From the NCBI GenBank assembly GCA_018902385.1, contig JABSSW010000012.1:682001-746000 (forward strand): DNA of 64,000 nucleotides, given 5' to 3'. Position numbers and translations under genes: made by a program. The stretch is from Physcia stellaris. Lineage: Eukaryota > Ascomycota > Lecanoromycetes > Caliciales > Physciaceae. Below are positions 20,385 to 30,597 of this stretch, piece after piece. Positions within the stretch are counted from its first letter, which is position 1. Each line of letters begins with the position of its first letter. The notes below the pieces were generated by a model. It saw nothing but the letters and a program-made list of their open reading frames with translations, did no database searches and was not told the origin of the DNA.

Positions 20385-21458
20385 TTTAGAGGTAAGATGG
20401 GAGGCCTGAGTCGGAAGATGCAGAGGTTGAGAGATGCTTAGTATTCGTATCTGGGGAGGTCGAAGATCGTTTGGTAGGAAGCAATGTAAGGAAAGGCTTG
20501 CAAAGAACAGATATGTGAAAACAGAATGATGAAAATCGGCAAAGAGATGTACGACTTCCGGAGATACTGGCTGTTTACTTTTAAATACCTAACAAATAGA
20601 AGCCTCTAGCTACTGAGATATATCGTTCTTGACCACGACACGGTGTTTACGGCGATAGGCGATCCTTACTATGATTGATGTTGCCTACATATTCGCAGAT
20701 TTCTTCACAGAGTGTGCGTGCTTGTCACTGACACTCGGCTCCTTCAAGAATACCAAAGTAGGCATACCATTCAATCGTCCGTGACGTCTCCATCGCCCAC
20801 AGAGGTTGCGGATCCGTATAGAAGTGAGATTGCTGACGTGGGAAAGGTGTCTCAGCTACCTACATACTTGTAGACGAACCAGGGCACTGTTGGGGGATGG
20901 AATAAGAAAACTGGTAATTGGTCACTACCTTAAGCAAGGCTTCACGTGACCCACCTTGATTGCTTGGCAGTAGGCCTAGTACTATCGTAGGAATTCGCCT
21001 GTCGCACATTAGACCTCATGCATTCTCAGAATCACCATGTCAGAATCTTCATTATATCGCCTCTGCGTACTGTGAGGAATCTCACATTCTGCTCATCATT
21101 TTGAGAAAGTCAAGGATGAAAATTAATCCTACCTTATCTCTCTCTTCACAACCCTCCTAAGTCTAGATGTTCCAGCAAGCTATTATGGTGTACGGAGCTC
21201 ATCCTTCTCAAGCCCCTATTTGCAGAAGACTCAGGCTTCTCTACACTAAATGAATGTAGAAAGCAGGTATTCCAGTACTGGAAAACAGAATCTGAAGATG
21301 CAGCATAGCATGTATCGCTATCCCCTTGGCCCGTCCTGGAGCAGTTCAAGGATATGTTCGCTGAGATCAGTCAGGAGAGGTGGCAAACACCGGGGGAGGT
21401 ACTTTCTGCTCTGTGCTGTCGATTGAACTTGCTTGATTGTATTCACTCAAACGCGCCA
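20385..21458. other. intergenic, nothing supported
   Basis: About 1.1 kb between two diverging genes. Only short frames (20960-21160, 21146-21349) without motifs. Confidence 0.45.
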
Positions 21459-21511
21459 CCTCTCTCTCCTTTGCTCCTTCCCTCTCTTCTCCTCCTCCCT
21501 CCTCCCCCTTC
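21459..21511 (+). promoter_or_regulatory. pyrimidine tract upstream of the gene at 21583
   Basis: An almost pure C/T run of ~50 bases ends about 70 bp before the ATG at 21583. CT-rich tracts of this kind are common in promoters and 5' leaders of strongly expressed filamentous fungal genes; the role here is inferred. Confidence 0.45.
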
Positions 21512-21582
21512 TGCAAAAACCACTCCACAACCTCACTTGCTCACCTCAACCCATCCACGACGACAACCACCACGATCCCAAA

Positions 21583-22670
21583 AATGCAAACCACCAAACC
21601 CCCCATCTTCGCCTCCGAGGTAAACGCCCTCTTCGAATCCCCCACCATAAAACTAAACTTCTGCGTCTTCCTCAACGCCGCCGGGATACACCTCAGCGTC
21701 TCCGGCGCCGAAGAAGTAGCCCGTCTCACAGCGCAGTACTTTGATGCCGAGGGCTCTAGGTACTTTTGCGCCCCTCCCCGTTTGCATTCCCGTTCCCTTG
21801 CACCCAGATCAAGTGGTGCCTCCCCTCTTTCCTTCTCATGGTTCTTTTAGGGGGGTTTTAGGTATTCCAGGGCATGCGCCATCCGCGTAGCAGAGCATGG
21901 AGGCATACCTGCTTGAAGAGAGGAAATACATCATCCCTCCCCAACCCACCGGACTCTAGAAAACGCTGCCCGCTAACCCTCGTGCTCAGCTTCGTGGAAC
22001 CGAATTGGGAGGACGTGCTGAAGCTCCGCAGACCCACGAATACTGCTCCCGGTCCTCTCTTTGTTGGTTCGACGCATCCAACTCCAAACACAGATCCAAA
22101 CACGAATCCAAACACAGATCCAAACACAGATCCAAACACGAATCCAAATACGGATCCAAACCCAAATCCAAGAGAAACAGAAAAAGAGCAGGCATCCAAT
22201 CCCCCACCCGAAGAAGCACCATCAGCGCCGCAATACACCCCCTGCATCGCAAGCAGGGAGATGCTCGACTTTCTGCGGCTGCTGAACGGGCTGCAGAATT
22301 TCCTGGGCGCAAACGGGTATAAAGTCGAGTTGCTGGATGTGACCAGGTTCACGGGTGAGTTGAGGAGGTTTTTGGAGGAGTGTCAAAAGGTGAGACTACC
22401 TTAATGGATGTCTGTGCTTTTGTGTCCTAGCGCCTGGCCGAGGGTGGGTATGGCGCGCTGACGTGCTTTGGCGGGTAGGATCTTGTGGCTGGGGAGCGGA
22501 TGGAGATGGCGGAGGGGAAGGGGAAGGAAAAGGAGAGGCGAAAGGACGAACTAGGGGGGAGGATGGAGGAGAGGGTGGAGGGGACGGGGAGAGATGACGA
22601 AGGAGCTGGTAGGACGGAGGGGACGTGGGCTTCGAGACATCTACCGAAAGGGGGATTTCCTTTCTGCTAA
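21583..22670 (+). CDS. unknown protein with in-frame NTDP/NTNP minisatellite
   Basis: Unrecognised protein. The ATG at 21583 opens MQTTKPPIFASEVNALFESP with a helical ALFESPTIKLNFCVFLNAAG segment. An intron begins at about 21758 (GTACTT). The exon structure to about 21990 is unresolved, because three frames carry coding-like patches (YSRACAIRVAEHGG, EAYLLEERKYIIPP, SFVEPNWEDVLKL). From ~21990 to 22389 one frame is convincing: FVEPNWEDVLKLRR, then seven 12-nt repeats coding Asn-Thr-Asp/Asn-Pro, then a Cys-containing helical domain (MLDFLRLLNGLQNFLG, VTRFTGELRRFLEECQK). A GTGAGA donor follows. The last exon, 22480-22670, is charged (Glu/Lys/Arg/Gly) and ends GGFPFC. The whole reads like a fungus-specific protein with a repeat linker joining two domains. 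Confidence 0.55.
22083..22166 (+). repeat. 12-bp coding minisatellite, seven units
   Basis: Seven consecutive units of the type TCCAAACACAGA / TCCAAACACGAA, with the last two more diverged (TCCAAATACGGA, TCCAAACCCAAA). Each 12-nt unit adds four residues (Asn-Thr-Asp-Pro or Asn-Thr-Asn-Pro), so copy changes keep the frame. Confidence 0.9.
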
Positions 22671-22897
22671 GAAGGCGTTTGATTAGAAATTAGTGGATCG
22701 CAATGGCGACTGGATAGAAGATTTGAGGCATAGCCTAGAAAGCAGCGGAGCGACTAATAGGAAATATAGCCGTCACCCACCAATTGCGAAGAAGTCCATA
22801 TCTATCTCATACCTTCCTTCATAAATATGATATCGTACATCAATGTCATCCAGCCCAACCCATGGGAACCACGACCGCGACGCGACCAATCCTTCTC

Positions 22898-23615
22898 CTA
22901 CTCATCCTTCAAAGGCGGGAAACTCCTCACATAGTGCGCCGGACATTCATACCCGCCAGGGTTATTATGTAAATAAAGCTGATGATAGTCTTCCGCATTC
23001 CACCACTGCCCGGCCTCCAGTATCTCAGTGGTGATCGTCCCGCTCTTCCACCACTGCTTCTGCGCCCTCTCGGTAATCTGCTTAGCCTGCGTCTCCTGCT
23101 CCGGAGAATGGTAGAAGATGGCAGAGCGGTACTGCGTGCCGGAATCCATACCCTGGCGGTTCTTGGTGGTGGGGTCGTGCATCTTGTAGAAGAACTCGAG
23201 GAGGGTGGTGTACTGCACTTTCTCCGGATCGAAGATTACTTGCAGGGACTCGGCATCTGCACTCGCTCCAACGTTAGCATATCCTCCAATCTGAGTCACA
23301 ATGCCGAGACGTAAGGATCAAAGAAAAGACATAGAGAGAGCAAAACATACGTCCAGTCCTCCCCGAGCACACGGCGCGGTATCCAGGGTTGGCGGTGTCG
23401 CCTCCGATATACCCCACTTTCGCATCAATAAGCCCCTTGCCCTCGAAGTTCTTGCGGAATAAATGCTCGACGCCCCAGAAACAGCCGGCGGCAACGGTGC
23501 ATTTCTGGGCTCCGGCGGGGATCTGCGCTGGAGCTTCAGGGTTGAAGGAGAGGCGGGTGGACGTGGTGAAGGGCCGGAAAAGGCGCTGGAGGTAGGCGGG
23601 GAGTTGGGTTGCCAT
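22898..23615 (-). CDS. msrA: peptide methionine-S-sulfoxide reductase
   Basis: MsrA reduces methionine-S-sulfoxide in proteins, repairing oxidative damage with thioredoxin as electron source. Exons 23615-23351 and 23256-22898 join in phase (94 nt intron) and give 207 residues. The catalytic motif AAGCFWGVEHLFRK holds the nucleophilic Cys. [32 protein letters not shown] is split by the intron exactly within the conserved TGHAE, supporting the splice. DPTTKNRQGMDSGTQYRSAIF and AEDYHQLYLHNNP are further family blocks. The ~35-residue N-terminal extension (LQRLFRPFTTSTRLSF) is basic and hydroxylated, which could target mitochondria. Confidence 0.95.
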
Positions 23616-24094
23616 TATGAGGATCGCGACAAGGAGGACTAGGCGGGTTGGTGTGAGAGGCAGTTTGATTGATGTCGTTGGAGCGTATTCGAGTAATTTA
23701 TGGAGATATCAGTAGGATCATAACGGTCGTGACAAAACTTTTGGAAGTCTTATGAGGCGATCGATGACGTCGAGAAAGGGAAGACGAAGGATGACAAATC
23801 TGGAGGTGGCGAGGTCTGACTCGACGACATCCCGTCCGCGGTCTGGATTCTTTGCTTTGTATGATGACCTATCACGCTCATATGTCTAAACATTCGTGGC
23901 TTGATGGGTTTGAAGCTACGATGTTGATGTAATCTTCAGGGCATGAGCCTCTGAAAGTGGCTGTACCAATACAGAAACCGAGTATGCAGAACCAACGCCT
24001 CGCCGCCGCTACTTTTCCCGAGAAAGCCTCCGACTTCAAGATGCGCCCTATTGATCATGCATGAACGCCGAACTAGGAATACATGGAACATTTC
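23616..24094. other. intergenic between MsrA and kinesin-8
   Basis: About 480 bp holding the MsrA 5' region and the kinesin 3' end. No gene or repeat seen. Confidence 0.5.
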
Positions 24095-27000
24095 TCATCG
24101 CCAGACCCCTTTACTGCCGGGCACTAGACTGCCCCTCGATGTACCGCTGTTTCCTATCACAGCAGTACTCAGCCGTGCAGCCTCGCGTCCTACCATACCA
24201 GTCTCTTTCGGTCTTCCATCGCCAAGCGTTGTCCTTCGTTGACTGGCTGTTTTTACCACCGGTGCGGTGCGTGGGCTAAGTATGCTGGCCTTGAGATCAT
24301 TCTCTTTTTCGCTTCTGACCATCCTCCGAGCGTGGGATGCCGAGAACATATTCTCGTTTGGTGGACTACCCGCCGAGGTTGCAGTGGGACTCCTTCGTCG
24401 TTGCCTATTCATAGGATATGCGGCCGCCGGTGCTGCGGAAGAAACACGCTTCACTGCATTTCTAATGTGCAATACATCCGTCTTATTCCTTTTCCAGCTG
24501 TCTTCCCGGTCAGAGCCTGAATTGTTGGCACTATCCGGAGGGGTCGGATCACTATATGCATTATGTACTTCTTGAAGAGAAGATCGGTTTCCAGCTTTGC
24601 TCGGCTCCAAGTCCCGCAAAGGAGAGTGATCCGAGTCAGAGGAGAGGTTTGTCAGCGATGGCGGAAGTGGAGAACCGTCCGTTTTCTTCGCTAGGAAGCC
24701 TGTCTTGAAGCGACTATGCTGTGGCTTGGCTTCAAGTCTGGCGACTCGCGGTGCTACGATCGGTGAAGAATCATCAGAATTTGCGAAGGTGAGAGTCGGC
24801 GCTGATGTATCGGTACCCAAGGTATCAAAAGGAGGAGGTCCGGGCGCTCCAGAGGTGTCCTCCGGATCTGAGTCGAGCTTCTTTGGGGTCTTTTCAAATT
24901 CCGCCAAAGTGCCTTCCTCGGTGTCGTCGCGCCACCGCACACCCCTCTTGCCGCCTTTGACTGGAGATTTCTTCTTAGGCGTAACGGAGAGTCCCTTCTT
25001 GCCTGCTGCAAACTTCCTCCGTTTCGGTGATGCTTTAATCGGAGAGGAGCTCAGATGTGGTGCGCTTGTCAGAGCTGGTATGCTCGTTTTCAGAGGTGTT
25101 CCGCCAGACAGGAATACTGCCTGTTTCTTGCGTTTAGGTGTCCCTGCTCGAGTAGGCGCAAAGGCCTCCACTGGGACTAGACTGCCGTCCGGCTTGATGA
25201 TATGCGATGTGACAGAGGAGCAGCTGCTAAGTACCTTGCTTAGTATCGTTTTCGCAGCTTCCACGGCTTCCTCTACGTTCATGCTTATCAAATTTCGGAC
25301 AGCAGACATTGTCTCGAAGTGAGCTTGAAGCAGTACCTGTACCGTTCCAGTATCGGCACCCTTTTCTTCGTCTGCTACAGCAAGCAAAGCCTCGCGGTCA
25401 GCGTTTGCTTTCATTAGCTCTGATTCCCGTATGAGGCTATCCATGTCATGGGAATCAGCTCGCGCGTCTGTCTCTTTCAATTGCCTTATTCCATTCTGCA
25501 GTGCTGTATCAATTGGTCGTTCCCAATTACTCTTGACTAGCTTCTGATGATAGTGGTGTCGACTTCCTTCAAGCTCAAGCAGAATACCCTGAGCAGTCTT
25601 TCGCATAGCAGCAAAATTTTGAAGTGTTACCTCTTCGTCCTCTCTGTCACACACATGGTCAAAAGCAGCAACCCAGGAGGAAAGCATGGATATCCTCCTC
25701 TCAATCTGGCGCAACCTCCTCATATTGGCCGTCTTCTCTAAGCGTTCTTTCTCTGCGTTGTCATAGGCAGTACGGATTCTAAGAATACCTTCTCTCACAA
25801 TTGATTCGCGCTTTTCGTCTTGCTTCCGGAACTTTGCGAAAGACACATTTTCTTGGTCCTTCTGTTGTGCCTTCAATTCGTTAATCAAGGCCATCTGCTC
25901 GTCAATCTTGACAAGGAAGTCTTTGACATGGCGGTTGACATTATAGACATTCCGTGTGACCTTGGTCTGGATGTTCTTGGCTCGGTTCGCATATCGTAAT
26001 GTATTCTGGGTTTCGTCAAAATGCTGGCTTGATGGGCTTACGCAGACTATCATGACGGTCTTACAGTTCCCACCGAGCGAGAATTTGAGAAGTCGTGTCA
26101 ATTTCGAATTGCGATAGGGTACGTGATTCTTCTTTCTGGGATCGCAGAGTGCATTGATACAGCTTCCTAGGGCAAGCAGCGACTTATTGATATTCGCGCC
26201 TTCCATCAGCCTTTCGCCTCTGTTTTTCGTCGCGCTTGCCCTTTCACTACCTGCAAGATCGATGATGCTCAAGGTGGCCATTGTATGGGGCTCATTGATA
26301 TCCGCATTGCGATCCTTTTGGGAAACATTAATTTGGAGAACAGCATGCGATCTAGATGAGGTCGCATTGGCCTCTGTTGGTGACATCGTGCGGTATTCAT
26401 TGCCTCTGACAATCATGTCCATGACCTCCTGGACATTTTGTGGGCGGTGACTTGAAAGACCTGCGACAGATACAGCTTGGTTTGCGTCCTCTCGCAACAT
26501 CAGGGCAGATTTGCTTCCTCCTGGTACCAGAAGATCGCGAATAGTCTCGTTGTAAATTTCCAGGTAGGAAAGCGACACTTCCGTTACCTTGTCATCATTC
26601 CTCTCCCCGATCCGCTCGAAAAGCTCTTGCATAGTGAGAAATATGACCCCGGGCTGCTGTACGGTGCCGGTAATGGTATGTGTCTTTCCACATCCTGTTG
26701 CGCCGTACGCGAATACAGTCGCGTTATAACCATCTAACACACTGTCCAGCAGATTTCTTGTGGTTGCCTCGTAAACCTCGGCCTGCGTGGTATTTTCATC
26801 AAAGACCTTGTCGAAGCCAAAGGTGTGATCTTTTGACCGCCTGCCAGTCGGCCCCGTAGCTTTGGATCCTCGTTGAATCGCATGGTCGTCTGGTGGATCA
26901 AAGACTCTGCTAGGATGTCAGCCTTCCTTGGACCAGCCAAGGTGCAACAAGACCGTACAAGCACTTATCGTCTACCACCTTCAGCACAGGTCGGATGCCT

Positions 27001-27209
27001 TTTGAAGTGGGCCTCGGTGCTGGCGCCCCTGCAAGTGAGCCATCACCTAAGAAGAGAGGACCGTCTGGAACGTGGGTCAATTGCGCTGCTTCCCGAACCT
27101 AAACCATATCAGTATAATGAGGACATTCTGTTTTATCCGATGGTCTTACTGTGAATGGTCGCACTCGAATCGCAACGCTGATCGACGAAGCCCCATCCGA
27201 AGCCGCCAT
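24095..27209 (-). CDS. KIP3: kinesin-8 motor protein (Kip3/Klp5-Klp6 type)
   Basis: Plus-end-directed kinesin-8 that walks to and depolymerises microtubule plus ends in spindle length control and nuclear positioning. Exons 27209-27150, 27098-26959 and 26906-24095 give about 1003 residues. Exon 1 ends ISVAIRVRPFT, the conserved first strand of the motor. The P-loop is YGATGCGKTHTITG, switch I NATSSRSHAVLQ, and switch II begins DLAGSERASATKNRG. Neck-linker-like AKNIQTKVTRNVYNVNRHV follows, with coiled-coil segments to ~residue 620. The C-terminal ~370 residues are Ser/Pro/Lys-rich and disordered, with several S/TP sites (for example TPKRKK, SPKRRK) suggestive of CDK control and nuclear localisation. 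The start fits, with divergent transcription of the gene at 27523. Confidence 0.94.
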
Positions 27210-27522
27210 ACTGGGGCCGAAGCAACTCAGAACGAGCTTGTCACGTTAAATCGCCTTGGACGGACTTCAAAGAGCAAATAGTGTAGAAATGAAGCTCTTT
27301 CCAGAACCCTCCTCTCCAATGCCCAAATTGCTGATACTGCCAAAGTGATAGCTCCGTCAAAACGCCGTGTTGTTCCTCAAATATGACGACGCGCTTTGCC
27401 CCAATGCAGCTAGCGACTCGGTCGCGATGGCAACAATCTTATCGGGCGCTGGTCTTCGCGTCACTTCACCTCTTCAAATCGCACGGAGGCCTATATTTCC
27501 CCCTCAAAGCTTCGACATCATT
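27210..27522. promoter_or_regulatory. divergent promoter, kinesin-8 / small acidic protein
   Basis: 313 bp between opposed start codons. No clear TATA box. No other coding potential seen. Confidence 0.4.
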
Positions 27523-28115
27523 ATGTCTGCACAGGGAGTAAGCCTACTCCTATGGACCCCTCGAACTTCCCTTCCACCCTTCTATTATCTCCATAGCTAA
27601 CTACCCCTAATCTATAACAGAAACCCTCCTCCTCGCAACACACCCTCCGCTTCAAATCCCACCGCACCACCATCCTCCTCCTCGTCACCCCCACCGACCC
27701 CTTCACAACCATAAAATCCGCCTTACTCTCCTCCCTCCGCGCCACCGGCCTCCAATCCCTACCCCTCCAAGACCGATCAGCTCCTATACCCAACTCGCCC
27801 GACGACGTCATTCTGGGCGTGCCCGTCGATCGCAACGACTACAGTAAAGGCTGGGTGGATCTGCTGATACCGGAGGCCGATCATGATGAGAATGGGGATG
27901 AGGATGGAGGAGGTGGGGGTGGGGGGAAGGTGAAGAAGGGGAGTGTGCTCAATGAGAGTCCGTTAGGGGCGGGGCTGAGGGATGGGGATGTTATTGCGTT
28001 TAGGTTTCGGGGGGAGGGGGAGCGGGAGGGAGAGAAGACTGAGGAGTGGGATGTGGTTATTCCGAGTTATGAGGAGGAGGATGCGGAGGAGGAGGCAAGG
28101 AAGATGGAGACGTGA
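27523..28115 (+). CDS. small acidic protein, possible beta-grasp fold
   Basis: Exons 27523-27537 (15 nt) and 27621-28115 join in phase and give 169 residues: MSAQG, then KPSSSQHTLRFKSHRTTILL. Alternating hydrophobic strands (TTILLLVTPTDPFTTIKSAL, DVILGVPVDR, GLRDGDVIAFRF, WDVVIPSY) around a short helix look like a ubiquitin-like beta-grasp module, but this is inference. A poly-Gly/Asp linker lies in the middle (GDEDGGGGGGGKVKKG), and the C-terminus is acidic (EEEDAEEEARK). Base composition switches from C-rich to G-rich within the exon. No recognised family. Head-to-head with kinesin-8 across 313 bp. Confidence 0.65.
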
Positions 28116-28697
28116 GAGGGCACTGTTGGGGATAGGGTCCCGATGCGGAAGATGGTCGTGTGTGAGTATGAGATGGGTGGGCTTGAGGGATGGAGTTATT
28201 AGAGGGTATTTGCTCCTCCTTGGAGAACATTGGAAGGTTCTGAAAGTCTGAGCGCTGACGAGCCTTAGGTAGCGACCTTGACCGCACCCTAGGTATGACA
28301 GCTGAGCACCGAAGTCGTCTGATCAGGCGATGGTCATGAACCTTGTCAGTTGGCGTTTGCCTCAGACCTTGGAATACATTCGGGCTACGAAGATGGTACG
28401 TGAATCGAAACTGGGGCGCATGCGGGCACAAGGAGGGACTTTCTCCATGCATTGATACATTAGAATCTGCCAGCAGAGAGTACATAATCATGGGTCAGGA
28501 CCTCACAAATTTCGGGGCCTCTTAGATCTTTCTTCTTGGTCGCCACAATCGACGACAACTATTGAAGAGAAACTTCACTGTAAATAATCATGATGCACCG
28601 TCAGAATTATTAATAAAAAAACGATCGACTCAAATTCTACAGGACTACCTATCCAGATGTTTTATGCGAAAAGACCAGCCCGAAATTGAAAAAAGCA
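28116..28697. other. intergenic, nothing supported
   Basis: Convergent 3' flanks of two genes. The minus frame 28057-28491 is the opposite strand of the preceding exon's purine-rich end plus flank and has no motif. Confidence 0.45.
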
Positions 28698-29774
28698 CTA
28701 GTATGCCGTGTAATATGATGCCATGGAGCTGTCGGATCCGGCGGTACTACCCTCACAAGTCCAGTCACTTTCGTTTACCTCCCGTATTGCGTTCACATGG
28801 CCAGCATTCGGCGCTTGATCCGTGATACCGTTTATCGGCTTGATTGAGCGGATCTCTGAATCAAGTTTCTTAGTGACACTTTCGGCTGGATCAGGATCAT
28901 CTTTTTTCCAACACGCGAACTGATGCTAAGATGATGTTAGTACACGTCTTCCTGCATCTCAGGGAGAGTCGACGCACTATGTCCACATCACCAAGATATG
29001 CCCTGTCGACCACAGCAATGCTCCGGGACACCCAGTCGCAGGGATACCAGCGTCTGGGGGTAAATATCGCAAGTCGCGGCGGCGTTTCGAATGAAGCCGG
29101 GGGACATCGATGCCGCCACTGCTGCCAGCGCTGGACGCAGAAACAGAAGTACATGGTCTTGCCTTCTGTGACCGTAACGTCTCCGAATCTGTCAACGAAA
29201 GTTCTCGGTTGGAGATGCCAGTTGTCAGAGAGGGAATGAGGGGGCTGATTGCAGTGATTAACAAAGGTGAAGGTTTGCGGTGGTGAGGGTAGTGATCCAT
29301 CCCATGGCCGGTGGATCGAGCGGCGCGGAGGGCCGTCGCCAACGAACATGTCCGTCAGAGGATCATAGAAAAGGCCGAATGCTGCGCCGTAGAAGGGTAT
29401 CCAATGGGATGGTACTCCAGCTACTTCACTGCTGTAGAGATCCCGCGGAGGTGGGGGGACTATGTTCCATTTAGTTCTATTTTCCACGGACTCGCGAGAC
29501 ACTTACAGCGGGGCTTGAATGGGCGTGCGAGCGCGGAGAGACCATTTCTTTGCTCGACAGGAGCGACAATATCAATCGCACGCGTTCCCTTTGAGCGTGG
29601 AGTTACCTTAAGTTGCTCGACATCCGCAGGGCTTAAAGGAGGTGTTCGAGGGTCTTCGATCAATGATAGCTGATAGTCACAGCGAAGTCTCATTTCTTCC
29701 GTGATGCTGGTGATAGTCGGCGCCTGTGAATGAGAGGAACAGCAACGGAACAGGGTACAGTCGGCCAGCTCCAT
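28698..29774 (-). CDS. uncharacterised fungal protein, 3 exons
   Basis: Three exons in phase: 29774-29507, 29459-28978, 28919-28698, about 323 residues. The third exon was recovered from the intron with branch site TACTAAC and acceptor ATCAG. It restores DVDIFACWKKDDPDPAESV and a Ser-rich acidic end. The middle exon carries conserved-looking aromatic/Pro blocks (SHWIPFYGAAFGLFYDP, PRTFVDRFGDVTVTEGKTMY, FTPRRWYPCDWVSRS). No signal peptide, membrane helix or catalytic motif is recognised. The N-terminus has a CSSHSQ region that may be disordered. I cannot name a family. Confidence 0.7.
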
Positions 29775-30597
29775 ATTTTACCAGGCGAACAGCCGACGGA
29801 GAAAATTTACGAGTAGATCAACTGAGGTCGATACGAGTTACATATGACTCTGGATTTGGATTTGGATTTGTTCCAGCAGTGTAGATCAATCGAGAGTAAT
29901 AAGCGTTATGCATGACACTGAACATGATCAACACCTGAGTGTTGCCATTTTTGCAGTGTGGGGACCCTCGGAAAAATATTAAAGCATTCTGATAAAACAT
30001 GTTCGAGAATTTTGGCGTATTGATAGTGACCTTAGATATTGTCTCGGTGCAACTCGAATTCGCAGGCCACACCAGACCATGGGGTAGACACTCCTGTCAT
30101 AGTGTTCATGTAGATCAACTTGGAAATATTCACTTCTGGCAATGACTGTGTAGAGACCTAAGGGTCCGATCTACCATGTTGTCATGGACATGCCATGAAC
30201 GAGCAAACTCGTGCTGTGTAAGCTATTGGTACCCATTAAGATCCGTTGCCACCTCTGGTCGTAAGGTAGAAGTCTTCCTTGAAGAGACGAACCACACAAG
30301 TCGAGATCCGGTCATTGTTGGATTACACGGCCATTGAATTATAAGCCATGCCAATCTAGACCGTGGGATATCCGGCGGGTAACGAGATGCTTCAAATACC
30401 CCCGGGGTTGAGTCTTCGCTTCTGAGTTGCAAATGAGACTGAAGGAGCTCCTTCCGTCTCAAAACTTTTGTCTTCCGTCTTAGAGAATCGATAGCACATG
30501 CTTAACGGTTTACCATCCGTGAGCGTTGTAAAGTCCAGGATATTACCACCAATCCAAGTCACGCTCGGAAGCAAATAGTGAATAACGATACTGATCT
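29775..30597. other. intergenic, nothing supported
   Basis: Contains the 3' flank of the Nej1 gene and the 5' flank of the unknown gene, both on the minus strand. The minus frames at 30223-30462 and 30392-30574 have no motif. A short TGGATT hexamer triplet lies near 29851-29869. Confidence 0.45.

Noticed and set aside
22005-22322. Overlapping ORFs on both strands across the 12-bp repeats
   Set aside because: A stop-free repeat keeps several frames open; only the frame containing MLDFLRLLNGLQNF and VTRFTGELRRFLEE continues as plausible protein.
24705-25322. 205-codon plus-strand ORF
   Set aside because: Lies entirely antisense to the kinesin-8 tail; Ser/Pro/Arg composition mirrors the opposite strand and it has no motif.
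28057-28491. 144-codon minus-strand ORF rich in Pro/Ser
   Set aside because: Its 3' part is the antisense of a purine-rich coding end, and the rest is flank; no motif or start context.
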